Source of the DNA: Cephalotus follicularis
Lineage: Eukaryota > Streptophyta > Magnoliopsida > Oxalidales > Cephalotaceae
Length of the DNA: 64,000 nt
Assembly (NCBI GenBank): GCA_001972305.1
Contig: BDDD01002673.1
Location: 62,001-126,000, forward strand
Direction of reading: 5' to 3'
Each line of letters begins with the position of its first letter. Within the stretch, counting starts at the first letter, position 1. Positions 21,331 to 34,622 of this stretch are shown here, piece after piece. A program made the translations under genes and the position numbers. The notes beneath the pieces are model-generated. The model was not told the DNA's origin, made no database searches, and saw nothing but the letters and a program-made list of their open reading frames with translations.

Positions 21331-22928
21331 CGGAGGAAATGGACCTTTGTGAATATTGTCCAATCATGATGTCTTTTATCCATCTTCATATCTCCTTATG
21401 GGTTATGCACTGCAGTTGGCAACGTACATCCTAAACCATAATCCTTTGAAACCCGTGCCCTCCATATCTTACGAGATATTGAAATGGAGGAAACTCAGCC
21501 TAAACCAATAGGGTTAACGACTGTCTAGCTTATGTAAGAAGGCGGAAACCTTCTAAGCTGGAGGCAGGATAGGACCGTTGCTCATTTTTGGGATATCCTA
21601 AAAAGTGCTTAGGATCATATTTCTACCATCCCATCGAACAAATGGTATTTGTTTCGCGTAATGCAAAATTCCTAGAGATGGAATACCTACTTACAGGAAG
21701 TGGTGGCAGTTAGGTGTAACTGAGAGAGTTACCACCAGGTGAAAACCCACAGGACAATAAGGAATTAGAGGTTAAACCCTCTAGAGATAAAGTTGGCGAA
21801 GGATTCTGACCTGAGATGGAATCTTAGTAAGGCACTCCTCATGTGAGTAGATTAGGCTAGGTTTTCAACAACGACTGAGAAACATGGTTTTCTCATTAAA
21901 GACACTGACGAACCTATTGTCATCGATGATGACAAGCCTATCAGCTACAGTGGAAGCATTGAAGAGCACTGATTCCAGGGCATGACTGGGAGTCATGAAA
22001 TCCGAAATGGACTCCATATACGACAACCAGATGTGGAACTTGGTTAATGCTCGACAGGGCAGGGTGCCCAATGGTTGCATTTAAATCTTCAAGTGGAAGA
22101 TAGATGTTAATGGAAAGGGTTAAAACCTTTAGAGCGTGATTGATCACGAAAGGGTATAGACTAAGACATGAGGTCGACTATACAAATTTTTTTTGATAAA
22201 TCATAATGCTTAAATCCATTCGGATAATGCTTGCTATTGCTCCTCATCGTGATTATGAGCAATGGCAAAAGGGTGTCAAGATGGCCTTGATGAAGGGCTA
22301 TCTTGAAAATGACATCTAAATGTCCCAAACCCAAGGGGTTTACAACCAAGGAGCGTCCGCATAGAGTGTGCAAGCACCCAAGGTCTGTGCACGGCCTTAA
22401 GCAAGCATCCCATAGCTGAAACATCCGTTTTTTAATTTCTTCAAAATGGGAATATGCCATGTGTCTACAGAAATAGGAAAACCCATATGTCACGTTCTTG
22501 GTAATGTACATGGACAACATACTACATCATTGGAAATGATGTAGGCATGTTATAGTACAATTGACCAAGAACTTCTCCATAATGGATTTGGGAGAGACTT
22601 CCTAAGTATTGGGAATGAAGATCAAAAGAGATAGATCAAGTAGGTTGTTCTGGTTCTCCCAAATCCAGTACAATAAGTAGAGTGCTGATTTGGTATCGTT
22701 CACTAAATTCCATATATGGCCTACTGCCTATTGGCGAAAGAATTCACCTCTCCAAGAGGATGTCTTTGAAGAGGACTGAAGAGAGAATACGCATGAATGG
22801 GAAGCCTTATACTTTTGCTATGGGCTTTGTCATATATGCCATACTTTGTACTAGTCATGATATAACATAAGCCATGGGACAAGGCTAGTTGATTTTCAGT
22901 CCGATCTCAATGAGAGGCACTGAAAAAT
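21331..22928 (+). pseudogene. Copia element F reverse transcriptase region (fossil)
   Basis: Pieces of copia RT are scattered over several frames. The MESISDF..NQVW-type start lies near 22000-22080, and the LLPIGERIHLSKRMSLKRTE and FAMGFVIYAILCTSHDIT segment is in 22682-22870, equivalent to the end of RT before RNase H. The last bases, ACTGAAAAATTG, match the same point of E in reverse (about 44805-44815). The gene stops at the start of the E LTR. It is heavily decayed. Confidence 0.7.
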
Positions 22929-23252
22929 TGTTGGGATACCTGGAAGGTTCCCAATCAATTTTGGGTCTAGGATGCTTGTGTGTATAATTTTAATTTTTCA
23001 TTTTTTTTAAACATCAAGACTACAAGTCAAGGTTCACACTGACATCTTAGTACCATAATCAATACGCCAAGGATCACCATTTAATGTTCAATCGAACTAA
23101 TCAAAATCAAGCATACATCCACATTTAAAAACCGAATATAATCCGGTAACAATAAATAAAATTTATTAGAAACCATACCAACGTTGGAGCCTCCACCACT
23201 TTGCCGCTACACACTTGCAGCACCAACAGCCAGTCACCGGAGCCACTACCGT
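22929..23252 (-). mobile_element. Element E 3' LTR, outer part
   Basis: It starts TGTTGGGATACCTGGAAGG, matching 51858 onward in the 5' LTR of E. It continues to the ACCGT at 23248-23252, where element A was inserted, and resumes at 43143. It directly follows the truncated copia element F. Confidence 0.88.
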
Positions 23253-25651
23253 TGTCATACCCCTCTTTTATTTAATGTATGGTTAACATTTAATCCAACA
23301 TTTAGCAATAAATGAAAATTCTTAACATTGCGGAAGCATTTAAATCATACTGGATTATTTAGAATAGCATACACATGTAGCCCATACTACATGCTTAAGC
23401 GTTATACAGTACAGAGTCATATAACACATGTTGGAAATGTAAATATAATGTAACAGGGTACGACTTATTACAGATAACAACCTTAAACAAAGCCTTCATG
23501 GGAAACTTTAGCAGCAAGTCTCCACTTTCCTTCGTTAATCTGCAATTGTAGGTATTAGCCTTTGTCCTCACTCGGCTAAGTAGGAGTTATGCATGAAGAT
23601 GAATATATAAATGTAATCATGCATGACAGTTTGTATTTTAAAATTATATATATATATATATATATATATGCCAATATATATAAGCAACCATGCCAATTGG
23701 CTACAAACAGTCAGGCATCAAGAATACCACAAAGGGTACAATCAATAAGTCCAATTGTCCGAAGACCAGTAGTGGGTGTCATCTGTCGCTACCTCCTAAC
23801 CCCAACGATGCACCACCTAACTACCACAATACACTCCGATGATGATAGAAAAGGTAAACAGTATTGCTGACACTTAGTGGGCAATTAACAGTCACGATCT
23901 GCATTGCAGATAAGTTTGGTGTATAAGCTCTAGCCAACTCCTGGCACCTAGGCCTACCTCTGTAGTCCGTGATACACTCCGATCACAAGATCACCATAAC
24001 TATGAATCACAGTCAATACAGTACAGTACAGTAATTACATATATAATGTAATATAAAAGTAGTTCTGTTTTGAGAAAACAGAAAAACAGTTCAGTAGGTT
24101 TCCATTTTGAGGAAACAGTAACCGTACAATAGCAGTAATAGTGGTTCTCCGAAGAGATAATAGTAGTTGAAAGCAGTTAATTGTGCATATAGCACTTTTG
24201 CTGGAAATTCTTGAAATCCCTTTAAAACAGTAGTATTTATACAAAATACTTTGATAGATAGCATATATCTATAACAATGAACAATATACAATTGCATAAA
24301 AGTACGATCAGTAGCAATTCAAGACTTCAACAGTGGATACACAGTACAATCAATATCAATTTATGTGAATCAAACAGTTGATGTATAAGTCATTTCAATT
24401 CCTATAATCTGATTACACATAACAAGGATTGATTGTTTGAATCAACCCTTATGAAAACTAGTGTAATCAGCAGAATTTAACACGAAACAGGGACTTAAGC
24501 GTCGATAATTTCTTCCCTAAGCGTCGACAGTCTAATCAAAACGCCGACAATGTTGTCATTCTTAAGCATGTACGAATTTTACCTTAAGCGTCAACAATTG
24601 CACCTTAAGCGTCGACGGTTTATGGCATTCATGCAATTCCAGAAGAACGGAGCATGCATATTTCACTCTTCAATTCAATTCCATAACACATGCAATCATA
24701 TATAACCCACCATAACACAATATACATGCTATATTTTCAAAATCATGTCATAAACCCTACCTCAATTCGCTATCCTAGAATCAATTGATTGATTATTCTC
24801 TTTGTAGTTCAATATCCCTTTAATTCCAATTCAATCTTCAATTTCCAGAATTTAATCTATGTTTGCATGCCAACAGTAGGTATAATACGAAAATCAGTAT
24901 GTATATATCAACCGAATAACTATGACAATAACTAAATCCAAGAACAAAAGCTTACCAATTTAAATCCAAGCTTCAAGTTCAACTTTGAACTTAATCCTTC
25001 TACCAGAAAATTCCCAATTTACTCCAGATTAATTCCTCTCTTCTCAAACTTTTTTAACACTCCACTCAGCTCATAAACGTAGCTGATATAGGGAATTCAT
25101 TATCTCAGTGACTCATCAATTCTCTAACTCGAACCATTAACGTTTTCTCTTTTCTCTCACTCCCTGTTTTCTATCAATTTTTGTCTTTCTTTCTTCTGTT
25201 TTGCAGGTTGCATGTGGAAGCAGACACACCCAAGACACTAATCCTTCCTTAACCATCAGCTGGTGACACGTTTTGTAAGGCTTGACATGTCTCTATAACA
25301 CCTGTACATTTTAAAATGCCAGACACGCCACCACTCTATTTTAATCGCCTGCAACAGACACCTGTCTGAGTGTAAAGCGTCTCCGGTTTTTGTCTTGACG
25401 TCGACGGTTAGGTACAAAGAGTCAATGCTTGTCTCTTTGGCGTCGATGGTTTGGCGCCAAATACGGTTTTTAAGTTTCTTTCAACTTAACTTCCCATTTT
25501 ATTCAATTTAGTCCAATTTCCATTCAATTGAGCCCTCAATTTAACTCAATAACCATAATTCACATAATAAATGGACATTTAATTTTAATTTAATGTATAA
25601 TTTATTCATCAATCATACAATATACATTAATTGAAATTTAAGGTTATTACA
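23253..25651 (-). mobile_element. Element A 3' LTR
   Basis: A 2,399-bp LTR bordered by the polypurine tract at 25652. It contains a TA microsatellite (23645-23669) and a cluster of CGTCGACGCTTAAG-like words at 24495-24625, plus two more GTCGAC-type sites near 25375-25450. No genes; small open frames inside are spurious. Confidence 0.9.
23645..23669. repeat. (TA)n microsatellite in A 3' LTR
   Basis: An uninterrupted TA run. The matching place in the 5' LTR (41105-41154) is a mixed TATC/TA run, showing that this locus changes length and composition quickly. Confidence 0.9.
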
Positions 25652-25664
25652 TTCCCCCCTCCTT
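25652..25664 (-). other. Polypurine tract of element A
   Basis: The minus strand reads AAGGAGGGGGGAA directly against the 3' LTR. This is the expected primer for plus-strand DNA synthesis in LTR elements. Confidence 0.85.
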
Positions 25665-25689
25665 ACAAAAAATTCGTCCTAGAATTTAG

Positions 25690-26863
25690 ATCATTACATA
25701 CCAAACAAATTAGGGAATGTTTCCATCATTTCAACTTCACGCTCCCATGTAGCTTCTTCAGCTCCGTGAAACTGCAATGGGACTTTCACCATTGGAATGG
25801 TATTTGTCCTCAAAACTTTCTCCTTCATGTCCAGAATCCTCATTGGCCTTTCTTTGTAAGATAGATTGTCACTGATAAATCCAGGGTCATAGCTCAACAC
25901 ATGAGAAGGATCGGGTACGTATTTCTGTAGCATGGAAACATGGAATACGTTATGCACATCAGATAAGTTGGGTGGTAATGCTATTTGATATGCTACTTCC
26001 CCAACTCTCTCCAATATCTTGTAGGGTCTGATGTACCGTGGAGCTAATTTTCCTTTCTGGCCAAATCTGGATATCCCTTTCGAAGGCGAGATTCTCAAAA
26101 AAACATGATCTCCCTTCTCGAACTCCAACTTTCGTCTCCTTATATCGGCATAACTCTTTTGCCGACTTTGAGCAGCGAAAAACCTTTTCTTGACAATCAT
26201 AACATTGTCGGTAGTTTGTTGAACAAGGTCCGGTCCCAATACCTGTCTTCCATCCACTTCATCCCAGCATATAGGAGATCGGCACTTCCTCCCGTATAAA
26301 GCTTCATAAGGAGCCATCCCGATGCTAGAGTGATAACTGTTATTGTAAGAGAATTCAATAAGCATAATATGATCCTCCCAACTTCCAGCACAATCAATTA
26401 CACAAGCCCGGAGCATATCTTATAGAGTTTGAATGGTACATTCAGACTGTCCATTAGTCTGTGGATGAAATGCAGTACTAAAATTCAGGGTTGTTCCCAT
26501 GGCTGCTTGAAACTTCCTCCAGAATCTTGAGATAAACCTTGCATCGCCGTCACAAACAATACTGACCGGCACTCCATGCAACTTCAGAATCTCCCGAATA
26601 TATAGCCGAGCGAACTTATCAATAGAATGTGTCATATTCATTGGAAGAAAGTGACCAGACTTGGTGAGTCTGTCAACGACAAACCAAACTGCTTCATGAC
26701 GATTCTGTGATCTCGGCAAACCCGAAACAAATTCCGTGGTTACATGTTCCCACTTCCATTCTACTACTGGTAAAGACTGTAACAATCTGGCAGGTTTCTG
26801 AGATGACAAGTCAAACATCTTGCCACAAATTTGGCAATATCTCTTTTCATGTTGCTCCACCAG
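25690..26863 (-). pseudogene. Element A integrase, core and C-terminus (fossil)
   Basis: Motifs include FVVDRLTKSGHFLPM, IVCDGDARFISRFW (catalytic Asp region), TNGQSECTIQTL, then YNNSYHSSIGMAPYEALYG, a GDHVFLRISPSKGI GPY-type module and a chromodomain-like tail TWEREVEMMETFPNLFGM. The N-terminal zinc region is in the continuation beyond element B (from 37265). The tail suggests a chromovirus. The gene is broken, apart from the insertion of B. Confidence 0.85.
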
Positions 26864-28043
26864 TAACAGGACCCGTTCCCACTCCACCCCTGGGAGGAGC
26901 CCTGCCGGGGAAGGCATACCTGCCAACAACCGTCCAAACCAAAAACTACTCGAGAAGACAAACCTAGAAATCGCGAGGGGTCTATTACGCAAAGGCCCGA
27001 CGAGGAAGCCAAGGCAGAGACGCGTAACCAACTGGGGTTAAAAGAATAAAGGACCTAAAGAAACTACCGAGGAACCCAAACTCCCAAATTCACTTAAGTC
27101 CGAGGAAACCCCACACGTGTTCCACACGTGCACGCTCCAAAAACACCAAGGATCGCTAATATGCCTAAGGAACCCAAAACACTATGTTCCTCACCTCGAC
27201 AAATAACACCTCATGCGCTTAGGCCTCAACGCGAGCTATATGCCCGAGGACTCGGCCAAAAGCTCAGCGACACACCCAACGTCCAGAGACACACGAATGC
27301 CCGAGGACCCACTAACGCCCAAAGACACACGTGGCAACAAGGTTCCATGCAACCCTCGCATCTGAAGACTACCAACTAACCTAGTGGTCTGGCATCTACC
27401 TCCCTAGGATCAAGAACTTGCCAGGGCAACGACTAAGATGGTCTGACTTCCTGCCGAGGAAGCCTGCCGCGCACCAAGATCTATCCTAAGGTCGATCCAC
27501 ACCCGACCACACACCTCACCATAAACACTCATCCTTGCCTCGACTCAGGAGCTCAGAACTAAGGTCAACACCACCTATTCCTCAAGCATCACCAACGAAA
27601 CAAAAGGTGATAAGAACATATCATTTCATAAATCGTTAAAAAAAAGATCATACATCAATATCCATCAAGGGTTTATACATAAAATGTTTTACAAAAACAT
27701 CAATCTAAACCCAAAAGAATGTCCCCAATGCATGAAGGAAGGGCTAGCCGAGAAGGCCAGGGGAAACGTATGCTCGGTGGTCTACCTCGCAAAATCCTTA
27801 TAGTGTGGACTGATGAGGAGAAACTTCACCTACACGTCAACAGCAAAAACAACCTGGGAGGGGGTTAGTCCAAAGACTAGTGAGAGGGGAAAGAAAGCAT
27901 TCCTTAGGCGGCAGACGAACACTAGACGCCGAGAACAAAAGGCTCTGCCCCAAGTGGGCAAATACACCACCACGGCTCAATCGCCCAAGGATACTCAACA
28001 AGAAAATTAATAGACTAGTTGGAGTATAAAATATAGAAAAAGA

Positions 28044-28074
<31 letters not shown>

Positions 28075-29721
28075 CAATAATGCTGAAAATAAGAACAAAA
28101 GTGAAAAAATAAGGTAAGGTGTCCAAACCAAATTTCCCGAGGACCCAACAAAGGATCTTAGACTACAGGGATCAATTGATCAGAGGAATACTGGTACCTT
28201 CCATGTTACCCAAGTCACCTCGGCCATATCCAATACATCTGATGGCGCCGAATTTCGCGGCAGCAATCTCACACAATCCATGAAACAGGGCTGGATATGA
28301 AGATCAAAGGCTTACAGGAAGTGCCCCAACTGTCATATACCGGTACAGAGAGTCACATGTCTCAGCCTTCCATCAGAGGTGCCGACGTATCAATGTTGAA
28401 CCTAGCCCCTGAAAGGCAAGCAGATCTTGAACATCGACTGAGGGGCCAGCGAATCACCGCTAAGGCACCACCCTCGTCGGCAATCGCGTATATGAACATC
28501 CATCGGGAGGTCGGTGAATCACAACATGAACCATCCATAATCGCAAATAATAGAGCATGCAACAAGGCCTGTTGGGAAGAGGAGCGGATCCTCGGCTGCA
28601 CTCAAACTCCATTATAGACAATAGAAGTGAGCAAATCCAGGTAGAGGAACCCGGGGGCAGTCACACTTACAACACACCATAGACCAATGCCCCTACAGTT
28701 ATGAGAGGAGAATTGACGCTTGCTCGCCCTCACCATGTCGTGCTCGGCCATCACAATATCGTCTGTACCCAGCATCCAGAATCCAACAACATACGGTATC
28801 AAAAAGGTTTTGACATATATATAAACAAGATAAAACCAAGGGAAAACACATCCCAGAAAATCAGGCACACCAGCTCGGAAATCAATATCAACTGAAATAT
28901 GTCAAGACCAGAAAAAGGAATAACTCCCATAAATAAGACACCATGGAAAGGAATTATATCAGAGGACACAAAATATGCTTAGACTCTCAATTATTCAAGG
29001 TAAAAGAAACTAATATCCCACTCACCACTTAACCACACTCCTCTGCATCACTTCCTGTAGCTTCGGATCCACGTCCAGCTCCTCGGCTACAAAAACAACA
29101 ACAAACACCAACACAAAGACTTAGCACAGTCTGTACGAAAATAGAGCAAAACATGCATGAAGCCTACAAGCATATCGTCTCCTCGGATAGTTGCCCTGAC
29201 CATCCACATGCTCAACATACCACCATGGACACCCAACGATCACCACGATCATCTTTGACTCCACCGAGAACGGGAGGTTTAGCACGCACCTTGCCGAACT
29301 AAGAGAGGAAGGGAATCGAAGAAAGAAGAGCTCACCTCAACGAACTCAAGGTCCAAGATCTTCAACCAAAAACTCGCCTTCGCCACAGAAAACTTCACAA
29401 GAAAGAAGAAGAAGCACAGAGAAAACACGCTTATTTCAACTAACACACTTCTGGAACCAACAACTGATACAACAACGGCTCCTTACTGATTATACTGCTT
29501 GAAGTGAGTGTTGTGTGCTTGACAAGATGGGACACTACAAATCCCTTACACCATGTGCCACACCCACGAGCACACACACCAACTGCCAACGTGCCAAAGC
29601 CAGCCAAAGCAAAAGAAAACCAAACAAAGCCAAAAACAAACCAGCCCAACACCAAAGAGAAGAAAATTTCCAAGGCCCAAAACCAAAGAGTCCAACACCA
29701 AAATGGGCTTGGGTCATCACA
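26864..29721 (-). mobile_element. Element B 3' LTR
   Basis: A 2,858-bp LTR. Its sequence is richer in CCGAGGA/CCTCGG words than the other LTRs. A TA microsatellite is at 28044-28070. Several open frames on both strands here have no domain and are repeated in the other LTR, so they are not genes. Confidence 0.9.
28044..28070. repeat. (TA)n microsatellite in B 3' LTR
   Basis: A TA run that is much shorter at the matching place in the 5' LTR (about 35800). Confidence 0.9.
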
Positions 29722-29735
29722 TCCTCCCCACCTTA
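29722..29735 (-). other. Polypurine tract of element B
   Basis: The minus strand reads TAAGGTGGGGAGGA against the 3' LTR, the expected plus-strand primer. Confidence 0.85.
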
Positions 29736-31334
29736 GGAAATTTGATCCTCAGAATTTCTCGCGGAAACAGCAAAGAGGTTGGGGTAACGACTTTTCATCT
29801 CTTCTTCACGCTCCCGAGTAGCTTCCTCTGCCACTTGGTTCCTCCATAGCACCTTCACCAAAGGGATAGTCTTACTCCTCAAGACCTGATCCCGATGATC
29901 CAAAATCTTCATTGGCGCTTCTTCATAAGCCAAGGTCGGTAACTCTCCCTTGGAAAACTCCACCAAGGATTCCAAAACATGAGAAGGGTCAGCCACATAC
30001 TTCCTCAGCATAGAAACGTGAAAAACGTCGTGAACACGAGCCAACTACGGAGGTAAAGCAAGACGATAGGCCACTGGCCCAATCCACTTCCAAACCTCAA
30101 AAGGACCTATATACTTCGGACTAAGCTTGCCACGCTTACCAAAATGAACCACTCCAGTGCATGGAGATACAAGGAGGAAAACCTCATCACCAACAGAGAA
30201 CTCCAAATCCTTACGACTCCAATCAGCATAGGTCTTCTGCCTGCTCTGCGCTACTCGAAAATGTTCTCAGATAAGAATCACCTTCTCTTCCATATCTTGA
30301 ACCATCTCGGGACCTAACAACTTAAGATCCTTGACTTCATCCCAACACAATGGAGTCCTACAACGCTTGCCATACAAAGCCTCATATGGCGCCATACCAA
30401 GGATGGTCTGGTAGCTGTTGTTGTAAGTAAATTCGATCAAGGTCAGTTGAGAATCCCAACTCTCCTTGAAATCCATCACACAGGCTCTCAACATATCTTC
30501 AAGAATCTGGATTGTCTGCTCGGACTGCCCATCAGTCTGAGGATGATACGTTGTACTGAGTAGTAACTTTGTACCTAGCACTGCTTGCAAGCTTAGCCCA
30601 AATCTCGAAACAATACTGCTGGGGACTCCATGCAACCTAATGATCCCTTCCACGTGCAACAACGCTAACCTTTCCGGACTATATACCAACCGTATTTGCA
30701 AGAAGTGAGTCAACTTGGTCAGTCGATCCATTATAACCCATATGGCATCGTGTTTCCTCCGCGTCAGGGGAAAACCTGAGACGAAATTCATAGAAATATG
30801 ATCCCACTTCCATTCTGGGATCGAAAGAGACTGAAGAAGACCTGACGGCTTCTGTCTTTCCACCTTTAGCTGCTGGCAAGCCAGGCACCTTGCCCCAAAC
30901 CTGGCAATCTCCCTCTTCATTCCACGCCACCAATAATGAAGCTTAAGGTGGCGATACATCTTGGTACTTCTAGGTTTCATGGACAAAGAAGAACAATGTG
31001 CTTCATCCAAAATCTCCTTCTTATGCTCTACCACATACGACACGCATATCCTCGACCCAAACTTCAGAGTACCATCCTCCCTAATGTGGAAAACAGTCTG
31101 TGCTCCTTCTCGGACTTGTTTCATGAGCTTAACAAATCTCCAATCTCTCTCTTGAGATTCACGGATCTGGTCTACCAAAATTGACCTCACCCGAAAAGAA
31201 GCTACCACAGCACCGTTGTCCTCGACAGACAACTCCACACCCAAAGATCTTAACTGCTCCAACAATGACAAATAGATTGTCCGAACATGCTCAAGGGGAA
31301 AGGAAGACTTCCTGCTCAGCACATTGGCTACCAT
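29733..31334 (-). pseudogene. Element B integrase and chromodomain-like tail (fossil)
   Basis: The open stretch 30267-31334 includes the zinc region (DEAHCSSLSMKPRSTKMYRH then CLACQQLKVERQ), [33 protein letters not shown] and YNNSYQTILGMAPYEALYG. A second stretch, 29733-30044, has VHDVFHVSMLRKYVADPSHV and the tail EEATREREEEMKSRYPNLF, typical of chromovirus integrases. The gene is broken between them. Confidence 0.85.
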
Positions 31335-31840
31335 GTTAGCCTTGCAGAGTGATACTTAATGGTGCAATCATAATCCTTGATCAACTTGATCCATCTTATC
31401 TGCCTCATGTTGAGATGTTGCTGGAAAAATAGATAATTCAAACTCTGGCGGTCAGTAAAGATCTGACAAACCTTTCCGTACAGTTAATGACAAACCTTTC
31501 CTGAGTTGGATAGTTGTGCTCATGGGCCTTCAACTGCCGAGAAGCATAAGCTATCACCTTGCCTTCTTGCATCAGCACGCAACCTAGCCCCTGCTTAGAA
31601 GCGTCACTGAAAACCACAAAACCAACACCTGGGGAAGGAAGAACCAACATTGGAGCTGACGTCAACCTATGCTTCAACTCCATGAAACATTTTCACAAGC
31701 GTCCGACCAAAAAGAACTTCACCACCTTCTTCATCAAATTTGACAAAGGAGCGGCTATCGAGGATAAACCTCCTATAATAGCCAGTCAAACCAAGAAAAC
31801 TGCGAACCTCGGACACGTTCCTCGATCGCTCCTATGCTAA
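31335..31840 (-). pseudogene. Element B RNase H (fossil)
   Basis: The stretch 31438-31683 shows [12 protein letters not shown] and [19 protein letters not shown] (catalytic Asp), then [18 protein letters not shown]. The rest of RNase H and its link to integrase lie to the lower-coordinate side in other frames. It is broken. Confidence 0.8.
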
Positions 31841-32500
31841 AACAAACTCCACTTTCCTCGGATCAACTTATATCCCCTGGCTTGAAATCACATGGGCCAA
31901 AAAGACTACCTTGTCCAACCAAAACTCACACTTACTAAGCTTGGCATACAACCTATGGTCTCTCAACGTATGCAACACAATACTCAAGTGCTCACCATGC
32001 TCGGTCACATCTCGAGAATACACCATCTATGAACACCACCACAAAGGTGTCAAGATAAGGCTGGAACACTCGATTCATCAACTCCATGAAAGCTGCGGTG
32101 CGTTGGTCAGACCAAATGGCATAACTGAAAACTCAAAATGGCCATAACGGGACCTAAAAGTTGTCTTCGGAATATCCTCTTCCCTTATCCTAAGCTGGTG
32201 ATAACCCGATAGAAGGTCAATCTTCGAAAATACATTGGTATCCTTCAACTGATCAAACAAGTCATCAATCCGAGACAACGGATACTTGTTTCTCATCGGG
32301 ACCTTGTTGAGCTGCCTATAATTGATGCACAACCGCAAGGCATCGTCCTTCTTCTTCACGAACAAAACTGGAGCACCCCAAGGAGAACTACTGGGTCCGA
32401 CGAACCCTTTCTCAAACAAATACTCTAACTGCGCCTGTAACTCCTTCAGCTCTATCGGTGCCATCTGATACAGAGCAAGGGATACTGGCGACGTACCAGG
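31841..32500 (-). pseudogene. Element B reverse transcriptase (fossil)
   Basis: The stretch 32078-32464 carries [66 protein letters not shown] and [13 protein letters not shown]. The catalytic and thumb regions continue to about 31841 in other frames. It is a Ty3-type RT and is broken. Confidence 0.82.
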
Positions 32501-34425
32501 GATAAACTTGATGACAAAATCTGTTGCTCAGACAGGCAACAAACTTGGTAACTCGTCTGAAAAAACGTCCAAGAATTGGCAAACCACTGCGATACCCTCA
32601 GCCTCTTGCTCGGACACCCTCGTGTCTACCACATGAGGGAAGAAACCTTGTCCGCCCTTATGCGAGATCTTCCACACGGACATAACCGGAATCATCGTGA
32701 TCGGTACCAAACGTTCTTCACATGTGAACTCCATTACGGATCCATCCGTCAAAAGGAAAGAAACAACTCTACGAGAACAATCCACCACTGCCTTATGAGC
32801 TGCAAGCTAATCCATACCCAGGATGGCATCAAAATCTTTGATGGGGAAAGGAATAAGATTGGCTGGGAAGCTCTGCTCACCGATCAAAACATCACACGCC
32901 TTAAGCACCTAACCTACCCGATAGGTTTGCCCTGTTGGAACTAAGACCACCACCTCAGCTTCCAACGGACACAACTCCTTATCTATATGAATGCAAAATG
33001 CATGAGCAACAAAATATAAAGCGTCTCCAGTATCAAACAAAACTGTGGCATCTCTGCCAAGGATAGCAACCATACCTATAGCCATATCTGGAGCTGCAAG
33101 CGCATCATCTCTGTTCATAGCATAAACTATCGCGGTTGCCACAGGTCTACCAGGCGGCCTGCTGCTACCCGCCCTAGAGGTAACTGCTTGAGAAGCTATT
33201 GACCTTGTCCTCGGCCCTGCCAATTTCTGTCCTGGTTTTCCTGATCCTCTACCTGCCTGTTGCCTAGGAGAAGCAACTGGTCCAGGTGCTGCTGACAACT
33301 GTTGAGCTTGAGTACAATTCCTCACGAAATGTCTGGGTTGTCCACACAAGAAGCATGCTCAGGAATCAGACTTGCAATTCCCAAAATGAGATTGCCCACA
33401 CTGCTGGCATCTCGGTGGTTACGAGGAAACTGCTGCGCCCTACTGCGTACCATTGGCTAATGGAGAGAACGTAGGCTGTTGGGAGAATGTTTCCTTACCA
33501 TCCGACCTATTCTGCGAACGGTATCCTCTACCACCAAGATCTATTTCTCTGCCTTCCATGACCTTTGGAAGTACTATCACCCTGCTCGGCCTAAGAAGCG
33601 GCTCACTTCTAACCTCTGTCTTGCCTAGCCCTCTGGTCCGCAAGACTCTGTTCAACATGGTTGGCAGCCACCACCAAGTCACCAAAAACTGTCCATGTGA
33701 TGAGAGCAGCTGAATGCCTCACCTCGGGTCTCAAACCTTCCATAAACTTCTGACACCGTTCTTCCTAGTCTGCAACAAGCGCTGGAGCAAAATGAGATAA
33801 CTCCATGAAACAATACTCATACTCCGCCACTGACATGTTGCATTGACGTAGATGGAGGAACTCCCTCCTCCTCTCCTGCACATACGTCAGAGGATAGAAA
33901 TACTGTCAAAAATCTAGCCGAAAGACATCCCAAGAGATCACTGCTAGGTCAGCATGCCTCACCTTGAAAGCATTCCACCAACAATGAGCATTCCTCTGCA
34001 TCAAGAAAGACGCAAGCCGGACACGTGAATCATCCATGATACTGATCTGTTCAAAAGATCTCTTCAACTCCGCTCAACCATGCCTCTGCATCTGTTGGAT
34101 CGGCCGTTCCTTCAAAGGTTGTAGCGCCCAAGCATTGCATACGCTCTATCGGTAAGGCCTGAGGCCTAGCAATTCCCAATGCCTGAGCCATCATAAAAAA
34201 TGTTTACATCATATCCGATTGACTGTCCGTACCAATTAGAGAAGGAACATGCGCTGCAGACTGGGCTGCAGGAACGTCAGCTACCACCGTCGGCTGAGCT
34301 TCCTGCGCTTCCACTCCGGGCTCAACATGAACTTTGGGTTTCACACGTGGTTGAGAGGCCACTTTACCCCTACCACAACTTCCAGCAAGACCACGTCCAC
34401 TGGGTTGACCGCGAGGCACTACCAT
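32501..34425 (-). pseudogene. Element B gag and protease (fossil)
   Basis: The start at 34425 gives MVVPRGQPSGRGLAG. Gag runs to about 33360, where a zinc knuckle (CFLCGQPRHFVRNC) appears, followed by an Arg/Pro-rich linker. The aspartic protease motif VLFDTGDAL is in 32909-33349, and the protease/RT linker is at 32528-32788. The frame is broken in several places. Confidence 0.78.
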
Positions 34426-34607
34426 CCTTCACATGGAAGGTTAGGAGATTACTAAGCAATATAGTGTTTATGAGATGCATGCAATGTACAACCCAATAAC
34501 CCAAGAATACCAAGGAATCACACACTTCCTAGAATTCTCGCAAACAAAAAAACCATCACCTAAGCCTGGGCTTCAACCCACCGCTTAATCACCAAACCAC
34601 ACCATGT

Positions 34608-34620
34608 TCTCTGATACCAA
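34608..34620 (-). other. Primer-binding site of element B
   Basis: The minus strand reads TTGGTATCAGAGA, complementary to initiator-Met tRNA, two bases from the end of the 5' LTR. Confidence 0.88.
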
Positions 34621-34622
34621 GC

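Larger units (their letters stand above)
11831..22928 (+). mobile_element. Ty1/copia element F, heavily decayed, split by C and cut by E
   Basis: A leader (11831-13086, resuming at 19693), gag with zinc knuckle, integrase piece and RT pieces occur in copia order (gag-IN-RT) on the plus strand. Each block matches element E read in reverse, so F and E are the same family. A gypsy element (C) sits in the leader. The sequence ends at 22928 just where an E-type LTR begins, and no further F sequence is seen beyond E. No 5' LTR was recognised. The element is broken in many places and looks like the oldest member of the nest. Confidence 0.75.

Noticed and set aside
27128-28617. Several plus-strand open frames repeated at 34876-36153
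   Set aside because: They lie in the two LTRs of element B, with no domains and differing frames between copies.
29504-29849. Pro/Lys/Gln-rich frames near the end of the B LTR
   Set aside because: Low-complexity LTR sequence repeated at 37051-37496; three frames are open at once, which points to composition rather than coding.
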